Positions 11,226 to 22,609 of a DNA stretch of 64,000 nucleotides are shown here, piece after piece. The stretch comes from Kuschelorhynchus macadamiae (lineage: Eukaryota > Arthropoda > Insecta > Coleoptera > Curculionidae), in contig JAUTXW010000878.1 of assembly GCA_030620095.1 (NCBI GenBank), forward strand, positions 62,001 through 126,000, in the 5' to 3' direction. Under the pieces are notes generated by a model. It had not been told where the DNA came from, ran no database searches, and worked only from the letters and a program-made list of their open reading frames with translations. Within the stretch, counting starts at the first letter, position 1, and every line of letters starts with the position of its first letter. The translations under genes were made by a program, and so were the position numbers.

Positions 11226-12838
11226 GTGATGTCACAAAATCAATATATTCTAATTTGTGGCAACTTTAACATTAATAATTTAATCGAATCACCAGAAAAA
11301 TCTATTGTTCTTTTCGCCTTGCTGGAAAGTTTCAACCTAAAATCAATTCTCCCGGTTAAACCAACTAGAGTAGTTTCGAATCAGACCCCCTCAGCATTAG
11401 ATTATATAATTGCAAATCACCCAAACTTTAATGCAATCAACTTTAAAGCGAGCATCGCAGATCATATGGCACAAAGAATAATATTTCATTTGAATGCTCC
11501 TCTGAATAAGCCCTCATTTTCCAATTTATATATTTTTAAAAGGTTCTTTGATTCTCAAAACATCTTTCAACTAAATTATCACTTATCTAGAACAGACCTT
11601 AGTCATCTATATAATACTACAGATGTTAATGAATCATAGACTTATTTTTGGCACAATTTTCTACATTGTTTAGATATAGCCTGTCCCCTAAAAAAAACTA
11701 ATTATAAAGACCGCTCTTCCAGATAAAGAATGAATAAACCCAGACCTAATTAAACAGAGCGAAAATTTAAAAAACTTTATTGGTTATGCAGATTTTGAAA
11801 CACACCGGAGTCAAAAAACTTATACACTCAGTCAACAAAACTAGTTTATGGACTGCTGGCTCTAGAAAAATCATATTTCTATAAACAAAAAATTTTAGAC
11901 TCCTCATACAACTCTAAAACGATCTGGCAAGTAATAAATACTAACTTAGGAAGAGTAAAAAAGTGCTCTGCCACAATATTAGTATCTAACAATAATTACA
12001 TAATAAATATCTCTCTGATATGTGAAGAATTCTGCAAATATTCTGAACAAGGGCAGAAAACCTAATATCAACCACTTTGGGTAAACATAATATTGATTTT
12101 TCAAATTGTACAACCAGTGAATTTCATATCAGGTGAATTTTTTTAACTGAATGTGCACGATCTCCATTCAGCTTTAAAACTGGTAAAAAACGACATCCCA
12201 GTTAGGACATTAGAAAAAATATGGGATTATAATAAACACCCATTATGCTATATCTTTAATTTATCCCTCGAAAAAGTTATCTTCCCTCATGAGTTGAAGG
12301 TAGGGGAAGTTATTCCACTTTATAAAACGGGTGAAAGGGAAAAAACAGAAAACTATCAATGTATTATGGGCCTGTCTACCTTTTCTAAACTTTTTGAAAA
12401 AGTAGTTTTATGCAAGGTAGAAAACTTCTTAAATGCAGAAAAATTAATAAGTAACAAACAACATGGTTTTAGAAAAGATTGCTCCACTTCTACAGCTGCT
12501 TTGGAGCTATTAAATTTTGTTTATGAGGGCTTGGATACATCAAACTATGTTCTTTTGCTTTATGGTGTGTGAAAAATTGCCTTATTGTCAACGAATGCAA
12601 AACCTGCTTTATGACATTTTGTATAAGAAAAGATATGCCTCAGGTTCCAAATTTGTCATTAAACAGCAAACATGTAAATAGGATTACAAATTTTAAATTT
12701 CTAGGATTACATCTAGATCCACACATAACATGGTGCAACCACATGAACCATGTCGCAAGTAAGTTGAATAGTGCCTCCTTTGCAATAAGAAATCTGATGC
12801 GAATGAGAAATTTGACATCTTTTCAAATTTATTCCTAG
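11226..12838 (+). pseudogene. LINE-F: EEP and RT remnants
   Basis: Begins inside the EEP domain (11226-11639) with LICGNFNINNLI, SALDYIIANHP and IADHMAQRIIF, the N-terminal catalytic block being lost. The linker (11640-12140) has many stops. RT pieces follow: 12153-12572 with VIPLYKTGEREKTENYQ and KQHGFRKDCSTSTAALELLN, then a jump straight to NCLIVNECKTCFMTF at 12569. The whole central palm, including PQGS and the YADD box, is therefore deleted. The last piece has FKFLGLHLDPHITWCNHMNH. The deletion makes it inactive. Confidence 0.78.
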
Positions 12839-12840
12839 AC

Positions 12841-14165
12841 ATAATTTCAAAGGCTTTTCCACTAGAACTAAAAAAATATGGTGTTCAAATGAAGAAAAAT
12901 AAGTGGGTCACCCAGGATATTATAAACGAGGGAAAAAATCTTCGTGAACTTTTTAGATTAAGTAAACATAGTGGGAAAACCAAAATCCTAGACTTTTACA
13001 AACTCAGATTAAAGGAACATAAGAAAAACATAATAAACTGTAAATATTCGTACAATGAAAATTTATATATCAATAGTAATAATAAAACAAGAACTTATTG
13101 GAATATAATAAAAAATGAAAGTAATCAAAACAAAAAACCCTCTTATCCTGGCATATTTCTTGATAAGGTAGGCAAAGAAATAAAACACAAAGATGAAGCT
13201 AACAGTTTTAATTATTATTTTCTGGACTCTAGAATTGGATTCTTCAAGTTATACTGTTGATAGTTCTCGTTTAATCACTTCTCCCTCTTCAAAGTATCTC
13301 TCACCAGTCGATGTTTCTGAGATCAGATTGTTGATAAAAGAAATATCTGTTAAGGATTCTTCAGGTCATGATGAAATACCTTGTTCTCTGCTTAAGAACA
13401 TTTCTGATTATTTTGCACCAATCCTGACATACCTGATTAATGAGTCTTTGATGAGGATTGCTTTCCTATAAGCTTAAAATATTGTAAAACCTATCCACAA
13501 AAAAAGTGAAAAGGAAAAAATCGAAAACTACAGAGCCATTTCACTCCTCATAGCATTCGCAAAGATTTATGAGAAGGCCTTCCATATAAGACTAATTACA
13601 TTTTCAAATAAAAATAACGTACTTTTTAATGCTCAATATGGATTTCAAAAGGGGAGGTCTACACAAGATGCGATTGTAGCTTCAGGAAACTGTATTGTTA
13701 AAAGCTTGGAAGAAAGACTTTTGGTTATGAGTTTGTATTTTGATTACTCAAGAGCTTTTATGACATATTAAGAAAAAAACTTTTTACATTAGGGGTGAGA
13801 GGGCAACCCTTGAAGTAGTTAATGTCATACTTGGAAGACAGAAAACAAAAAGTGGTGTTGCAAACAGAAAATGGGAGGTGAGCTCAGACCTGCAAGAGAT
13901 AAAGAGGGGAGTGCCCCAGGGCAGTGATAGCAGTCTTGATGAAGGAGGTCTTACTTACTAAAGTACACAGATTCTATTCCCTGCAGGAATTTTTCGAGTG
14001 TAGAATCGGTTTTGACCGACTGATCTCGATCCTGGCTGTTGGAGCTCTGAGTGATAGTATTTTAACATTTACATTGTTTTTTCTTTCAATTTGTTTTAAC
14101 TGACGAAACTTATGTATATTGTATTGCACCATTGTGGTGAATAAATGAATTAAATAATACTTATA
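12841..14165 (+). pseudogene. LINE-G: linker, N-terminal RT and 3' UTR
   Basis: Starts in the linker (12889-13260, rich in Lys and Asn, with TYWNIIKNESNQNKKPSYPG). The RT start follows (13193-13471, SSGHDEIPCSLLKNI), then broken frames with ENYRAISLLIAFAKIYEKA (about 13523-13580), QYGFQKGRSTQDAIV (about 13633-13678), SLYFDYSRAF and GVPQGSD-like blocks to about 13935. The catalytic box and C-terminus are absent. Sequence from about 13940 to 14165, ending caccattgtggtgaataaatg, resembles a LINE 3' UTR end, so RT sequence was lost between block 5 and the UTR. Confidence 0.75.
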
Positions 14166-14440
14166 CTTTTATAATTGTCTAAGTTTTTGAGCGTGTATAC
14201 ATGTATATATAGATCATAGTGGTATCATACTTAAGTCAGGCTCCTATTTATCATTGAATGTTTAAATAAATTACTTAACTGTAGGAAATTAAACTGACAA
14301 ATAATTCGAATTATTTTTTTCTAAAACCTGTTGTCACTATCAAGTTAAGCTATTGTAATGGTTTTTTAACCCTAAATAAATTATTCATTACATTTCAATA
14401 CTGTAAATTTAAAAGCTTAATAATTAAAAAAAAATACATC
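14166..14440. other. AT-rich gap, nothing recognised
   Basis: No open frame above background, no repeat structure and no element end was recognised between the LINE-G and LINE-H remnants. Confidence 0.5.
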
Positions 14441-15545
14441 ATTTACATCTGGATTATTTCCTCAATGTCTCAAAGAGGCTAAAATAATACCAGTTGATAA
14501 AGGAGGCATTATTATCCAAGTTAATAGAGGCTTATAAAAAATAGGAGGATGTTGTTTATACATGAAAACCACATAATAAAAACAAACCAATACAAACAAA
14601 GCAGGGAAAGACCCTTCTAAAATTGTCACAAGGCTACCTGATAATGTTCTTCAATCTGGAATAGGCTTTTGATTGCATCAATCGTAAAATATTATTGGGC
14701 AAGCTTGAAAAATATGGCTTCAGAGAAAAAATAAACTCTTGGATAAAAAGTTGTTGGAAGACAGAAAGCAACTGGTATAAATTACTAACAACCAAGTCTT
14801 CAGATCACAAATGGGAGAAACAAATATTGGAGTAGTAAAAGGCTCCACACTAGGACCTCTTCTGTTTCTAATATACATAAATGACTTACTATCTTTGCCA
14901 ATTGATACCTGTTTCACCCCTTTTTGTAGACAATACAAAGATTATGTGGTTCGCTAAAAATGGGGAAGAGCTGCAAAATAAGGTAAATTGTGACCTGACT
15001 TTAGTGAAAAACTAGTTTGAAGTTCATAAGTTATCATTAAACACTAAAAAGTCAAAATGTATGGCCATGAACATTCGAATTGGAAGCAAACTATATGTCA
15101 AAATAAACAAACATCAAGTTCAAATAGTAAATGAATATAAAGTCCTAAGATTAACAATACAGAACAATTTGGAATTGGATTAATGAGACCATGAACTAAG
15201 TAAGCCAAGCAGCTGCACAACAATTATACTTTGCCCTTTTTGAGAGCCGTATTGGGCATGGTATAATACTCTAAGATTATTCAGGTTCCACTTATCTGGA
15301 TATATTCTTCCTACTTCAACTACTGAAAAACTTCCTAGAAAAATCTGCGCACTACAATTATGAAGAGTTCATTTAAATATGTATTTTCTTCATTTGTTTT
15401 ATAGAAATCCACTTGTATTTATTTGTACTTTATATCTACTAGTATGTTATAATAAAATTAGTCATAAGATTTTATGTTATACAGCCTGACCTGCTTTTTA
15501 ATAATAAATTTAATTTGAATTTCTCACTGCATTTAAAACATTCCA
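14441..15545 (+). pseudogene. LINE-H: heavily decayed RT
   Basis: Blocks appear in shifting plus-strand frames: FDCINRKILLGKLEKYGFRE (about 14672-14730), a region where PQGS would be but is mutated (about 14820-14860), FVDNTKIMWFAKNGEELQNK (about 14923-14982, the catalytic box changed from YADD to FVDN), LSLNTKKSKCMAMN (about 15028-15070) and NEYKVLRLTIQN. The remainder to about 15545 is AT-rich and ends with ttaataataaatttaa. Two catalytic changes and many stops show it is dead. Confidence 0.7.
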
Positions 15546-16500
15546 TGATTCACATTCAATAAGTTTAAATAGTTTGCATTAAGACTGGTTGCAAATAGTT
15601 TTGGGAGGCAGTAGGGTCACCTATGTGATATTTTGGGGAAACTTTGTGGAATCAAATCAAATTTTCATGCTACTAAAAAATGTATAATCATTTTTAAAAT
15701 GGGGATAGGAAAAGTTGTAGGGATATTTTTAAAAATAAAGGAATTTTAACTTTTTATAGTCTTGGTTGTTAACAACTTTTCTTCTTTTTTTAAGACTTAT
15801 AAGAACATCATCAGTATAACACAAGGTTTAAGAACAACTTAAAAGAGCAACAAACAAATGTTAGCTACTTTCAAAGACATGTCACATCTAAAATTAAAAG
15901 TATAGAATAAGTTTCTAATAAATCTTCGACAGATGTCCTTAAACCAAATAAAAAATAATGCCAAAGCATTTCTGTCTTAGAGGTTAGATAGCCTGACTGA
16001 TTTTTATGAGGATAACATTACAGTATTATGATTTTTTTTAACTTCTGTAATATGTATAAAGTGAAATTAATTTATTTTTAACTATAAGCATGTAGCTGTA
16101 TATCAATAATTGTTTCATGACTTATCATTTTTTGACACAATTCCTACCTCTAAATTGGCTTTCTAAGAAATCTAATAGAGTTCAGTAAGTAAGTACCTCA
16201 GATAAGACTTATAAATTAATGGGAATAGTTTTATCTCTTGTCCACATATCAAGATCTTGAGTGGTAGGCTTTTTTCATCATTGTTTGTTTTAAGGCAAGA
16301 AAAGCGTTTTGTTAACCCAAATGTACAGGGTGATTAACTCAACTCAACCCCCTGAACGTTCTTATGTTTAAAGATAAAATGTTTTTTTGTCGTGAGACTT
16401 TCAAGTCTCTACTGACTGTTATTAATTTATACATCCTGCAATGTGCCTGCTACGTTTTTAAGCATACCAATGAGTATTTAAGATAGGGAGACCTGAACCT
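15546..16500. other. Non-coding, unannotated stretch
   Basis: AT-rich DNA without recognised coding signal. A tacagggtga motif at about 16324 resembles the tacAGGGTGT ends of the small hairpins at 17.6 and 62.5 kb. Nothing else is supported. Confidence 0.45.
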
Positions 16501-16520
16501 TATGTTAGTTAGTTAGTTTA

Positions 16521-16534
16521 CCCCAATTGGGGTA
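16521..16534. repeat. 14-bp perfect palindrome accccaattggggt
   Basis: A perfect palindrome without loop, just after three gtta units. It lies near the 5' limit of LINE-I and may be part of another antisense element end. Function unknown. Confidence 0.6.
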
Positions 16535-16689
16535 TGGATCATGTCACAATAAGTCTTAAAACTAGAAATACCTAAAGCTAAATAAACTTGAAGACAATAA
16601 GATTATAATAAAACAAAAAACAAATCAACATTTAAATTTAGTTAAAAGTACAATAAAATTATGATAAAAACTAATCTATAAAGGAACAA

Positions 16690-17245
16690 GCTTATATTTA
16701 GTGCAGTGCCTCATTTATAGACTTTATATCCCTGGTTGTCGACTGACACGGATGCAGGAGGGGCCTGAGATCTGCTCTTTAGAAATATTTAACTCTCTAC
16801 CTGTACATATTACTAATATTAAGAATTTTAACACTATAAAAAAAAAGCTCAAAACCATATTAACTAATAACTCGTTTTATACACCGTCTCAAACATCCAT
16901 CTTAAACATTAAAAAACTAAAAACACTGGAACAAGTCAAACAAGTACACGCTATTAAAAATGAAACACTGAAGAACAATCTGAAAATTAAACATGTAAAG
17001 GACTGCCACAATTATGACATTAGGGACAAGGAAAATACATGAAATAATTATGCCAGGACCAAAAAAACCCAAGACTCTCCATTGTTTAGGAGTACTGAGA
17101 CTGTGAACAGGATACCAAAGAATATTATATGATATAGGAAACTTTAATAAAATGTGCACTGAATTAAAACAGTATTTAATAAACACAAAATAGCTGTTAC
17201 AAATGTATAAAAATGGCCAAGAATTCTGTATACTATGATTGTAAA
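16690..17245 (+). pseudogene. LINE-I: C-terminal scrap
   Basis: The open stretch 16701-17042 starts with a segment containing EGPEICSLEIFNSLPVHITN and SFYTPSQT. It matches the pattern of LINE-C (GP-x-I-FN-LP-x-I, then FY-xx). This is the C-terminus of a CR1/Jockey-type ORF2, 5'-truncated. The downstream lysine-rich tail and AT-rich DNA may be its 3' UTR. Confidence 0.55.
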
Positions 17246-17860
17246 AATTAATACTTATTAGCTACTAGTTAATATATAAGTTACAAATAAGAGTACCTAA
17301 TGAAAAAAAATTTTTTTGAAGGGCCCGATAACAGTAATTTATTACTGATTAGGATCAGAAATAAATGAATATCAAAAAAAATTCTATTTCTTAATTAGAA
17401 AATAAACTAGATAAGCATTATGAAAAGTCCACACTCTATCTTTAAAAACAAAAATTATTGATTTCTTTTACAAGGATAGGATTGTAAAAAAATTAATATT
17501 TAAATATCTCAAAAAACAACAAAGCAAAACCTATCATATATGGTATTTTTGAAAAGGTCTATTAATGCTCTTTTAATGTATCTATAAATATACAAGGTGT
17601 GCCATTTGAGGTTTTTTTTAAACACCTTGTATAATAGTTTTATATATCACAATAAACTACATTTTATCCCCTACAATTTGGTGAAACAATCATTTTTCTA
17701 TCTATAAAAATAAGAAAGTTAAGGGGGTGGTCAAAATTGACTCAATCACCATGTACTTAGAATACTATATTTTATTTCAATTCTATGATTAAAATTTTTC
17801 GCTTGGAGAAAAAGTGCCTGTTAAACTTCTGATACAAAGTAAATAAACATATTACATAGA
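17246..17860. other. Non-coding stretch with one small hairpin
   Basis: AT-rich and without coding signal. The only structure is the perfect 12-bp inverted repeat at 17589-17633, listed separately. Confidence 0.5.
17589..17633. repeat. Mini-hairpin with tatacaaggtgt arms
   Basis: Perfect 12-bp arms (17589-17600 and 17622-17633) around a 21-base loop. A like-built hairpin with tatactgggtgt/acaccctgtata arms lies at 62502-62566, suggesting a family of tiny inverted-repeat elements or the ends of a larger family. Confidence 0.6.
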
Positions 17861-17861
17861 C

Positions 17862-17995
17862 TGGAATTATTATCCGATATTTCACCTTCAATTGCACAAG
17901 GCACCTTAAGGGATCTTTACTTCACGAGATCTGAATGTCAAATAGTAATTCCAGTTTGACATGGTCTAATCCCAAGAACCATGATTTCTTAAAAT
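17862..17995. mobile_element. Penelope-like element UTR fragment, with inversion junction
   Basis: Shares two blocks with the PLE copies at 28 and 31 kb. ttcacgagatctgaa (about 17922-17936) is in the minus orientation, whereas gtctaatcccaagaacca (about 17964-17981) is in the plus orientation. The two orientations meeting within about 130 bp indicate a short inverted PLE end, like the head-to-head pair at 29.96 kb. Confidence 0.65.
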
Positions 17996-18616
17996 TAATT
18001 ATACAGCATGTTTCTTTTTCTGATTCTCACAATAGTGCAATGTAGTTACAACATTATTAGTTTGGTTCGAAAGGTATACCTATACAATCCCAAGTAGGTA
18101 ATGATAATTCCAAAAAAAAGGTCCTTATTTATACTATTTTATAATTTTAGCTGCAATAGAAATAGCTCCCTCTTAAATAAGGCACTGATTCAGCAAATAT
18201 GGTTTTTGATTCATTAGTTTTATGTATTTTATGTACTGTACCATAAAGTCATTCTCTCCTTGAAGGATATTTTAGTTTTATATATAGTCTTCTATTTGTT
18301 CGTTTTGTCAGTTCCTTCTTTGTTAAATCTTAATTAAGTCTCATTAATATTGTATTTAGTTTCAAGATATTTTTGTGCTTGTTCTATAAATTTTTCAGTG
18401 GCTTATGCCATCGCCTTCAGTCAGGGTTTCAAAGACTTGTGTCTCCAATACAAATATTTCAGAGCTTACTCCTAATCCCATTATTAACCAACACGACCTG
18501 ACTTCTATTAATCAAGTAACTAGTCAGTAGGTTACATGGTGTTCTCCTTACATCATATTGTTTCTGTTTATGTAATATAAATAAAAAAATTAAAAACATG
18601 TAGTTAACCATATCAT

Positions 18617-20260
18617 AGTATTCAAATTCAAATATCATTTGTTTTGCACAAAATATAAAATTAAATTAAAAGCAGTACACAAAAGGACAGGATACACTTA
18701 AAAGCAGTGGTATCGAAACCAAGGCCCAACCAAAAATAAATAACACCCAGTAAGAGTAAACATTACGAACTAAAACAAACTAAAATTAAAATTTGAGGGT
18801 GCTACTATGCAGAATCTCATGTTTCAGATTTCCCTTTAATGAATCTTTAGATGTCCCGTTTGGGAACAAACTTGAGATCTGATTGAAAATGCAGGGAGCT
18901 AAGTATGAGAAGGTTGAACAGAACTAATGTGTACATCACTTCTTCTCACCAGCTTATCAGCCAGGTATTTAGGGGTCCTAGTATTAACAACATTCAGTTT
19001 TAGCAGATTGAGGTGCCTATAAAAAGGGGAGATGTGATGGAAACCTTAGTGATGAAACGAATGCATTCTATGTAGCCCCTTGCAGCTCTCACCAGTCAAA
19101 CAGGGCCGATAGACCACATCTTAGTTTACAAAAATTTTTTTTTGGTTTCTTTCAGGAATAATAAACTTTTTGGCATACCTCTGAAACTTGTTTCTCGAAT
19201 TTGAGATTAGCATCAATGATTAGACCCAGGTTTTTTATACTCTCACAGCACTGACCTTCTTGTCCATCGATGCTTAGTCCCAGGCCATGACCATCTTTCA
19301 AGAAACGAGGTGAGCCAATTAATAACTGTTGACACTTTCAAGGATTTAGTGTCAAACAGTTATTTTTAGTCCATAATGCTATGGCAGCCAATGACGGTGA
19401 GAAACCAAGGAGTTGATCGTCATCAGCATAAAAGTGGATACCGCAAGTCTTAAGAGAATGTTGTAAATCAGCAATAACAATAAGCCTCTGTTTACACCCC
19501 ACACGGTAACTCCTGAGCCAGTCGAGAATATAGCCATCAATTCCGTAGTACCTGATCTTAGCAAGAAGATACTCAAAGCTAACAGAGTCAAAAGCCCTTG
19601 ACAAATCCAAGCCGGTAAGTGAAACAATCTTTTTATCCCCCATTGTTGCAAAGCACTCATCAATGAAGTGGCTCAAGGCTGTTACCGTCCCAAAATCCTA
19701 ACTGGGTTTCTGGTAGTATTTCATTATCATTTAAATAGTCACTCAGTTGTTCATATAAAATGCTTTCAGCAACTTTTAAAGGAACAAATAGAAGACTTTT
19801 AGGTCTAAGATTGTTTAAAGAGGACAATGTCACAGAGAGCTTTTTAGGAATGGGTCTTACAGATGCCAGCTTCTAAGCCTTGGAGCAAACACTGGTCAGC
19901 AGGAATACATTAATAATATGAGTTAAAGGAGGTGCGATGATTTCAAGAAACAGCTGCAGGATCGGTGCCGAAACACAGTCAATGCCAGGTGTGTGTGATT
20001 TTTGTCTTGAGACTAATGATTTAACCTGATCAACAGTGCAGGGTCTAAATGTGAATCTGCAATTGCGATGACTAAAATGTTGAAGTTGCTCAAGATAGCT
20101 ACGATACACCAGTCCAGAGACCGCAGACCCAATAAAGTGAGAGTTGACCTGATGAGCACTAAATAGATCACTAGGAAAAGAAAATGCTTTATCGTCAGGT
20201 TTGGAAAGTCCCCACTTGTGTAGGTGTGATCAAAGTGTTTTGGAGTTTCTGCTATAATTT
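18617..20260 (-). pseudogene. LINE-J: inverted RT remnant
   Basis: Minus-strand LINE. Its likely 3' tail is the attcaaattcaaat run at about 18622. RT blocks read leftward: PGIDCVSAPILQLFLEII (about 19996-19940), then after a frame break GLDLSRAFDSVSFEYLLAKI and WLRSYR (19620-19500), and directly the catalytic box FYADDDQLLG and LTLNP (about 19430-19338). The block normally between RSYR and YADD (PQGS-LGP) is missing, an internal deletion of roughly 15-20 residues. Its C-terminal region (19330-18650) is decayed. The YADD box itself is intact, but the copy is not functional. Confidence 0.78.
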
Positions 20261-20512
20261 TGGAAAGGGTTTAAATAATAAGTGTGCCTCTCACCATTAA
20301 CGTGATTATAAAAAATTCTTAGTTGGCAATAATAGGTATGGTAGCCAGAATTTCGCGACTTTTGTCTTAACCTAACTTTTTATTGTAGTCGAAGTTTGTT
20401 TCTATTCTGCTTTTATTCTTTTGTGTGGTTTTAATTATTGTCAATAATTAAATTAAAATGGCCACAGTTTTAAAGTTTTGATTAGAGAAACAATGCTTCT
20501 AAAAATGTCTTT

Positions 20513-20712
20513 TTGCCATTACTTACATCTCTTTCTACACTGTTTGTTTCTTTGTTATACAATAGTGAACTCAAGTTTTGGATTTATGCATCCGATCTAG
20601 TATTATGTGATAAATGCGGGTTTCATTCAAACTCCTTTAAGGCAGATCAATTCAAGTGGATGCAATTTATGCAATATATATGTACTGTCTGTTGTCTAAG
20701 CAGGGATTAATT
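20513..20712 (+). pseudogene. LINE ORF1 fragment with PHD-like finger
   Basis: The end of this 65-codon frame reads VLCDKCGFHSNSFKADQFKW, then CTVCCLS before a stop. CDKC, a following H and the closing CTVC pair spaced around a tryptophan are the pattern of the PHD-like finger found in ORF1 of many CR1/Jockey elements. One cysteine of the usual set appears replaced (HSNS where HSKC is common). The upstream half is not conserved. A host PHD protein scrap is possible but less likely in this setting. Confidence 0.5.
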
Positions 20713-21560
20713 AATGCTTTAATACAAGAATAACATAATAAATTGAAAAATAAGTATCATATGGATGATTCAATTGTTCTCTACCTATTCATAATATACA
20801 TTTCTTATGGTAAAACAGTAAAAAAACCTTGGACATGTAGTTACAGGTTTTGATAATGAATAAATCCAAACCCGAGAACGAGACGTAGCCGAAAAAAATT
20901 GGATACGTAATCAGCTCCCAAAAATCTACATGGTAGTGTATTAAAAAACGTTAAAATCGGCTAGGGTGAGCTTAACGACCTTTTATCAAATTAATTTATG
21001 ATTGTAACTAAACTTCCGAAATTTGGCTTAAATAAGTCATTCCTTAAGATTTAGAAAATTTTGGTTTTAACAATATCTAACACAGCACACTTTCGTGTCG
21101 ATGAATAAACACACCTTGGATCAATTACTGATCTGTAATTATGATCTAAACTGGCGTTGGACGAATCGATTATCACCTTGTATACACACACACACACACA
21201 TACAATTTTCGGATTTAAATTTATTAATTGGTTTTTTGGAAATACAACTGAACGATTTTAATTACACTTAATTACCATTCGTGGGGTATATTCTTTATAA
21301 TAAAAAAATCTTAATTATCGTAATATGAAATAGTCGCCAAGAAGCTATAACTCACATAACGACTCAAGACACACAACACAACTGACATTGACAACTGAGC
21401 TGAGCTGAGCGGACTTGACACTTATAACAGTTAACTGCCGCACATAGCGTTGCCGCAATGCTTTTAAGAAATGTAGTAGATCATGAGAAAAAATGACGGG
21501 AGACTCAACCGCTCAGATTGGAAACTAACGACCCCGCTAGAGAGTATAGATGACGAAAAT
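20713..21560. other. Non-coding stretch
   Basis: No gene recognised. A short (CA)n tract is at 21183-21200. From about 21330 onward the base composition becomes less AT-rich and CG dinucleotides are more frequent than in the surroundings, continuing to about 21720. Confidence 0.4.
21183..21200. repeat. (CA)n microsatellite
   Basis: About nine CA units, one of the few non-AT dinucleotide repeats in the window. Confidence 0.85.
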
Positions 21561-21561
21561 C

Positions 21562-21637
21562 AGTATTTTGTTGTAACAGGTACGTCCTGTTCCTGTTCCA
21601 AGTCCATACCTGTTACAGATACCTGTGACAAAATACT
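21562..21637. repeat. Hairpin with reiterated tacctgt motif
   Basis: Left arm agtattttgttgtaacaggt (21562-21581) pairs with the right region, where tacctgttac (21606) and tacctgtgacaaaatact (21620-21637) both complement it. The loop holds two more cctgt units. The right arm thus carries a small duplication of the paired motif. It sits in the locally CG-richer patch; no gene was recognised around it. Confidence 0.6.
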
Positions 21638-21934
21638 TTTCCCGGCTTGGAGGCTCGAATCGTTGAAACCGTGACTAAACGGCGGTTTCGAGTATCGCAG
21701 CCAGCGGCTCGTTGATTATGATTATATATGTCACCAAAACACTACCTATTCCGTGCAAATTAGAAAAAAGTAAATGAACAAATTGGCTCACATTTTTACA
21801 AATTTCGTTTTTAAGCTTATAAATTCATAAATTTATATTTAAAATGACCTTGGTATTTTTGTCATAAAAACTGGCTTTGTAATTTATTATTTTTAATATT
21901 TTTGGTGCTAAATATTTAATATAGATTTTGTTTA

Positions 21935-22148
21935 AAAAAATCCTTGTTTTAATATAGATTCGGAAATCGGTTGGCGGGCGCCTTCTTTACAGCAAACCTA
22001 GCCGATCATAACATTAAGAGAATAAGTAATCTAAACTTTTATTAATTATACATTTAAAAAAAAATGAAAAACAAATTTTTGCCCTTGTCGGGAGTCGACC
22101 CTACCACTGTCCTACCAGGCTTCTCGACAAAAAACATATAAGTAGTTT
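21935..22148 (-). mobile_element. tRNA-derived SINE, copy 1
   Basis: On the minus strand the head (about 22145-22080) is tRNA-like: a box A-like stretch agcctggtaggacagtgg is followed by a box B-like ggtcgactcc (complement of 22091-22100). These are internal RNA polymerase III promoter elements. The body, shared with copy 2 at 26.8 kb, has atagattcggaaatcgg and gccttctttacagcaaacc on the plus strand (about 21954-21999) and an A/T-rich linker. No intact tRNA is folded here; the head is diverged, so it is a repeat, not a tRNA gene. Confidence 0.65.
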
Positions 22149-22600
22149 ATATTAGTCAGCGTAAACGATAATGACGTCACATGTGGTTTTAGCATGAACC
22201 AACATTTAGAAATTTCGTTCGCGTTAGCGTGGAAGGAGACACAGCGTTAGGTAAAACAATACAGTTACAGTAAATGTATTAAATCTTTTTATTAAGGAAA
22301 CATAAATAAACAGTTAACACTCCATGATATAAAAATATACCTATTGACTTTAATACTTCATATCACAAGGATGAAACTACAAATTAAAATCAAAAAACAA
22401 ATCCTTTGAAAATAATAAAATATGCTTATATATTATTTATATACTGGTTATACTAAAATCCCAACCCAAAGTGACCGAAATTCAGCGTAGAGCGGACGCG
22501 CAAGAACAGAGATAACGTTTACTTGATACATTATTTTGCGATGAAGATTAATGTAATGTCACCTTGTATAGCAGTTTGTCATTGTTAATATATTGGCAGT
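22149..22600. other. Non-coding stretch
   Basis: No coding or repeat signal recognised; it contains a few CG-containing hexamers around 22215-22250 and 22480-22515. Confidence 0.4.
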
Positions 22601-22609
22601 TTTTTAATA

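Noticed and set aside
21483..21674. 63-codon plus-strand frame with CSCS
   Set aside because: Passes through the hairpin; too short, no homologous motif recognised.
22081..22148. Possible tRNA gene on the minus strand
   Set aside because: Box A/B-like parts are present but no acceptor stem or full cloverleaf is seen, and the body is shared with another repeat copy; called a SINE.
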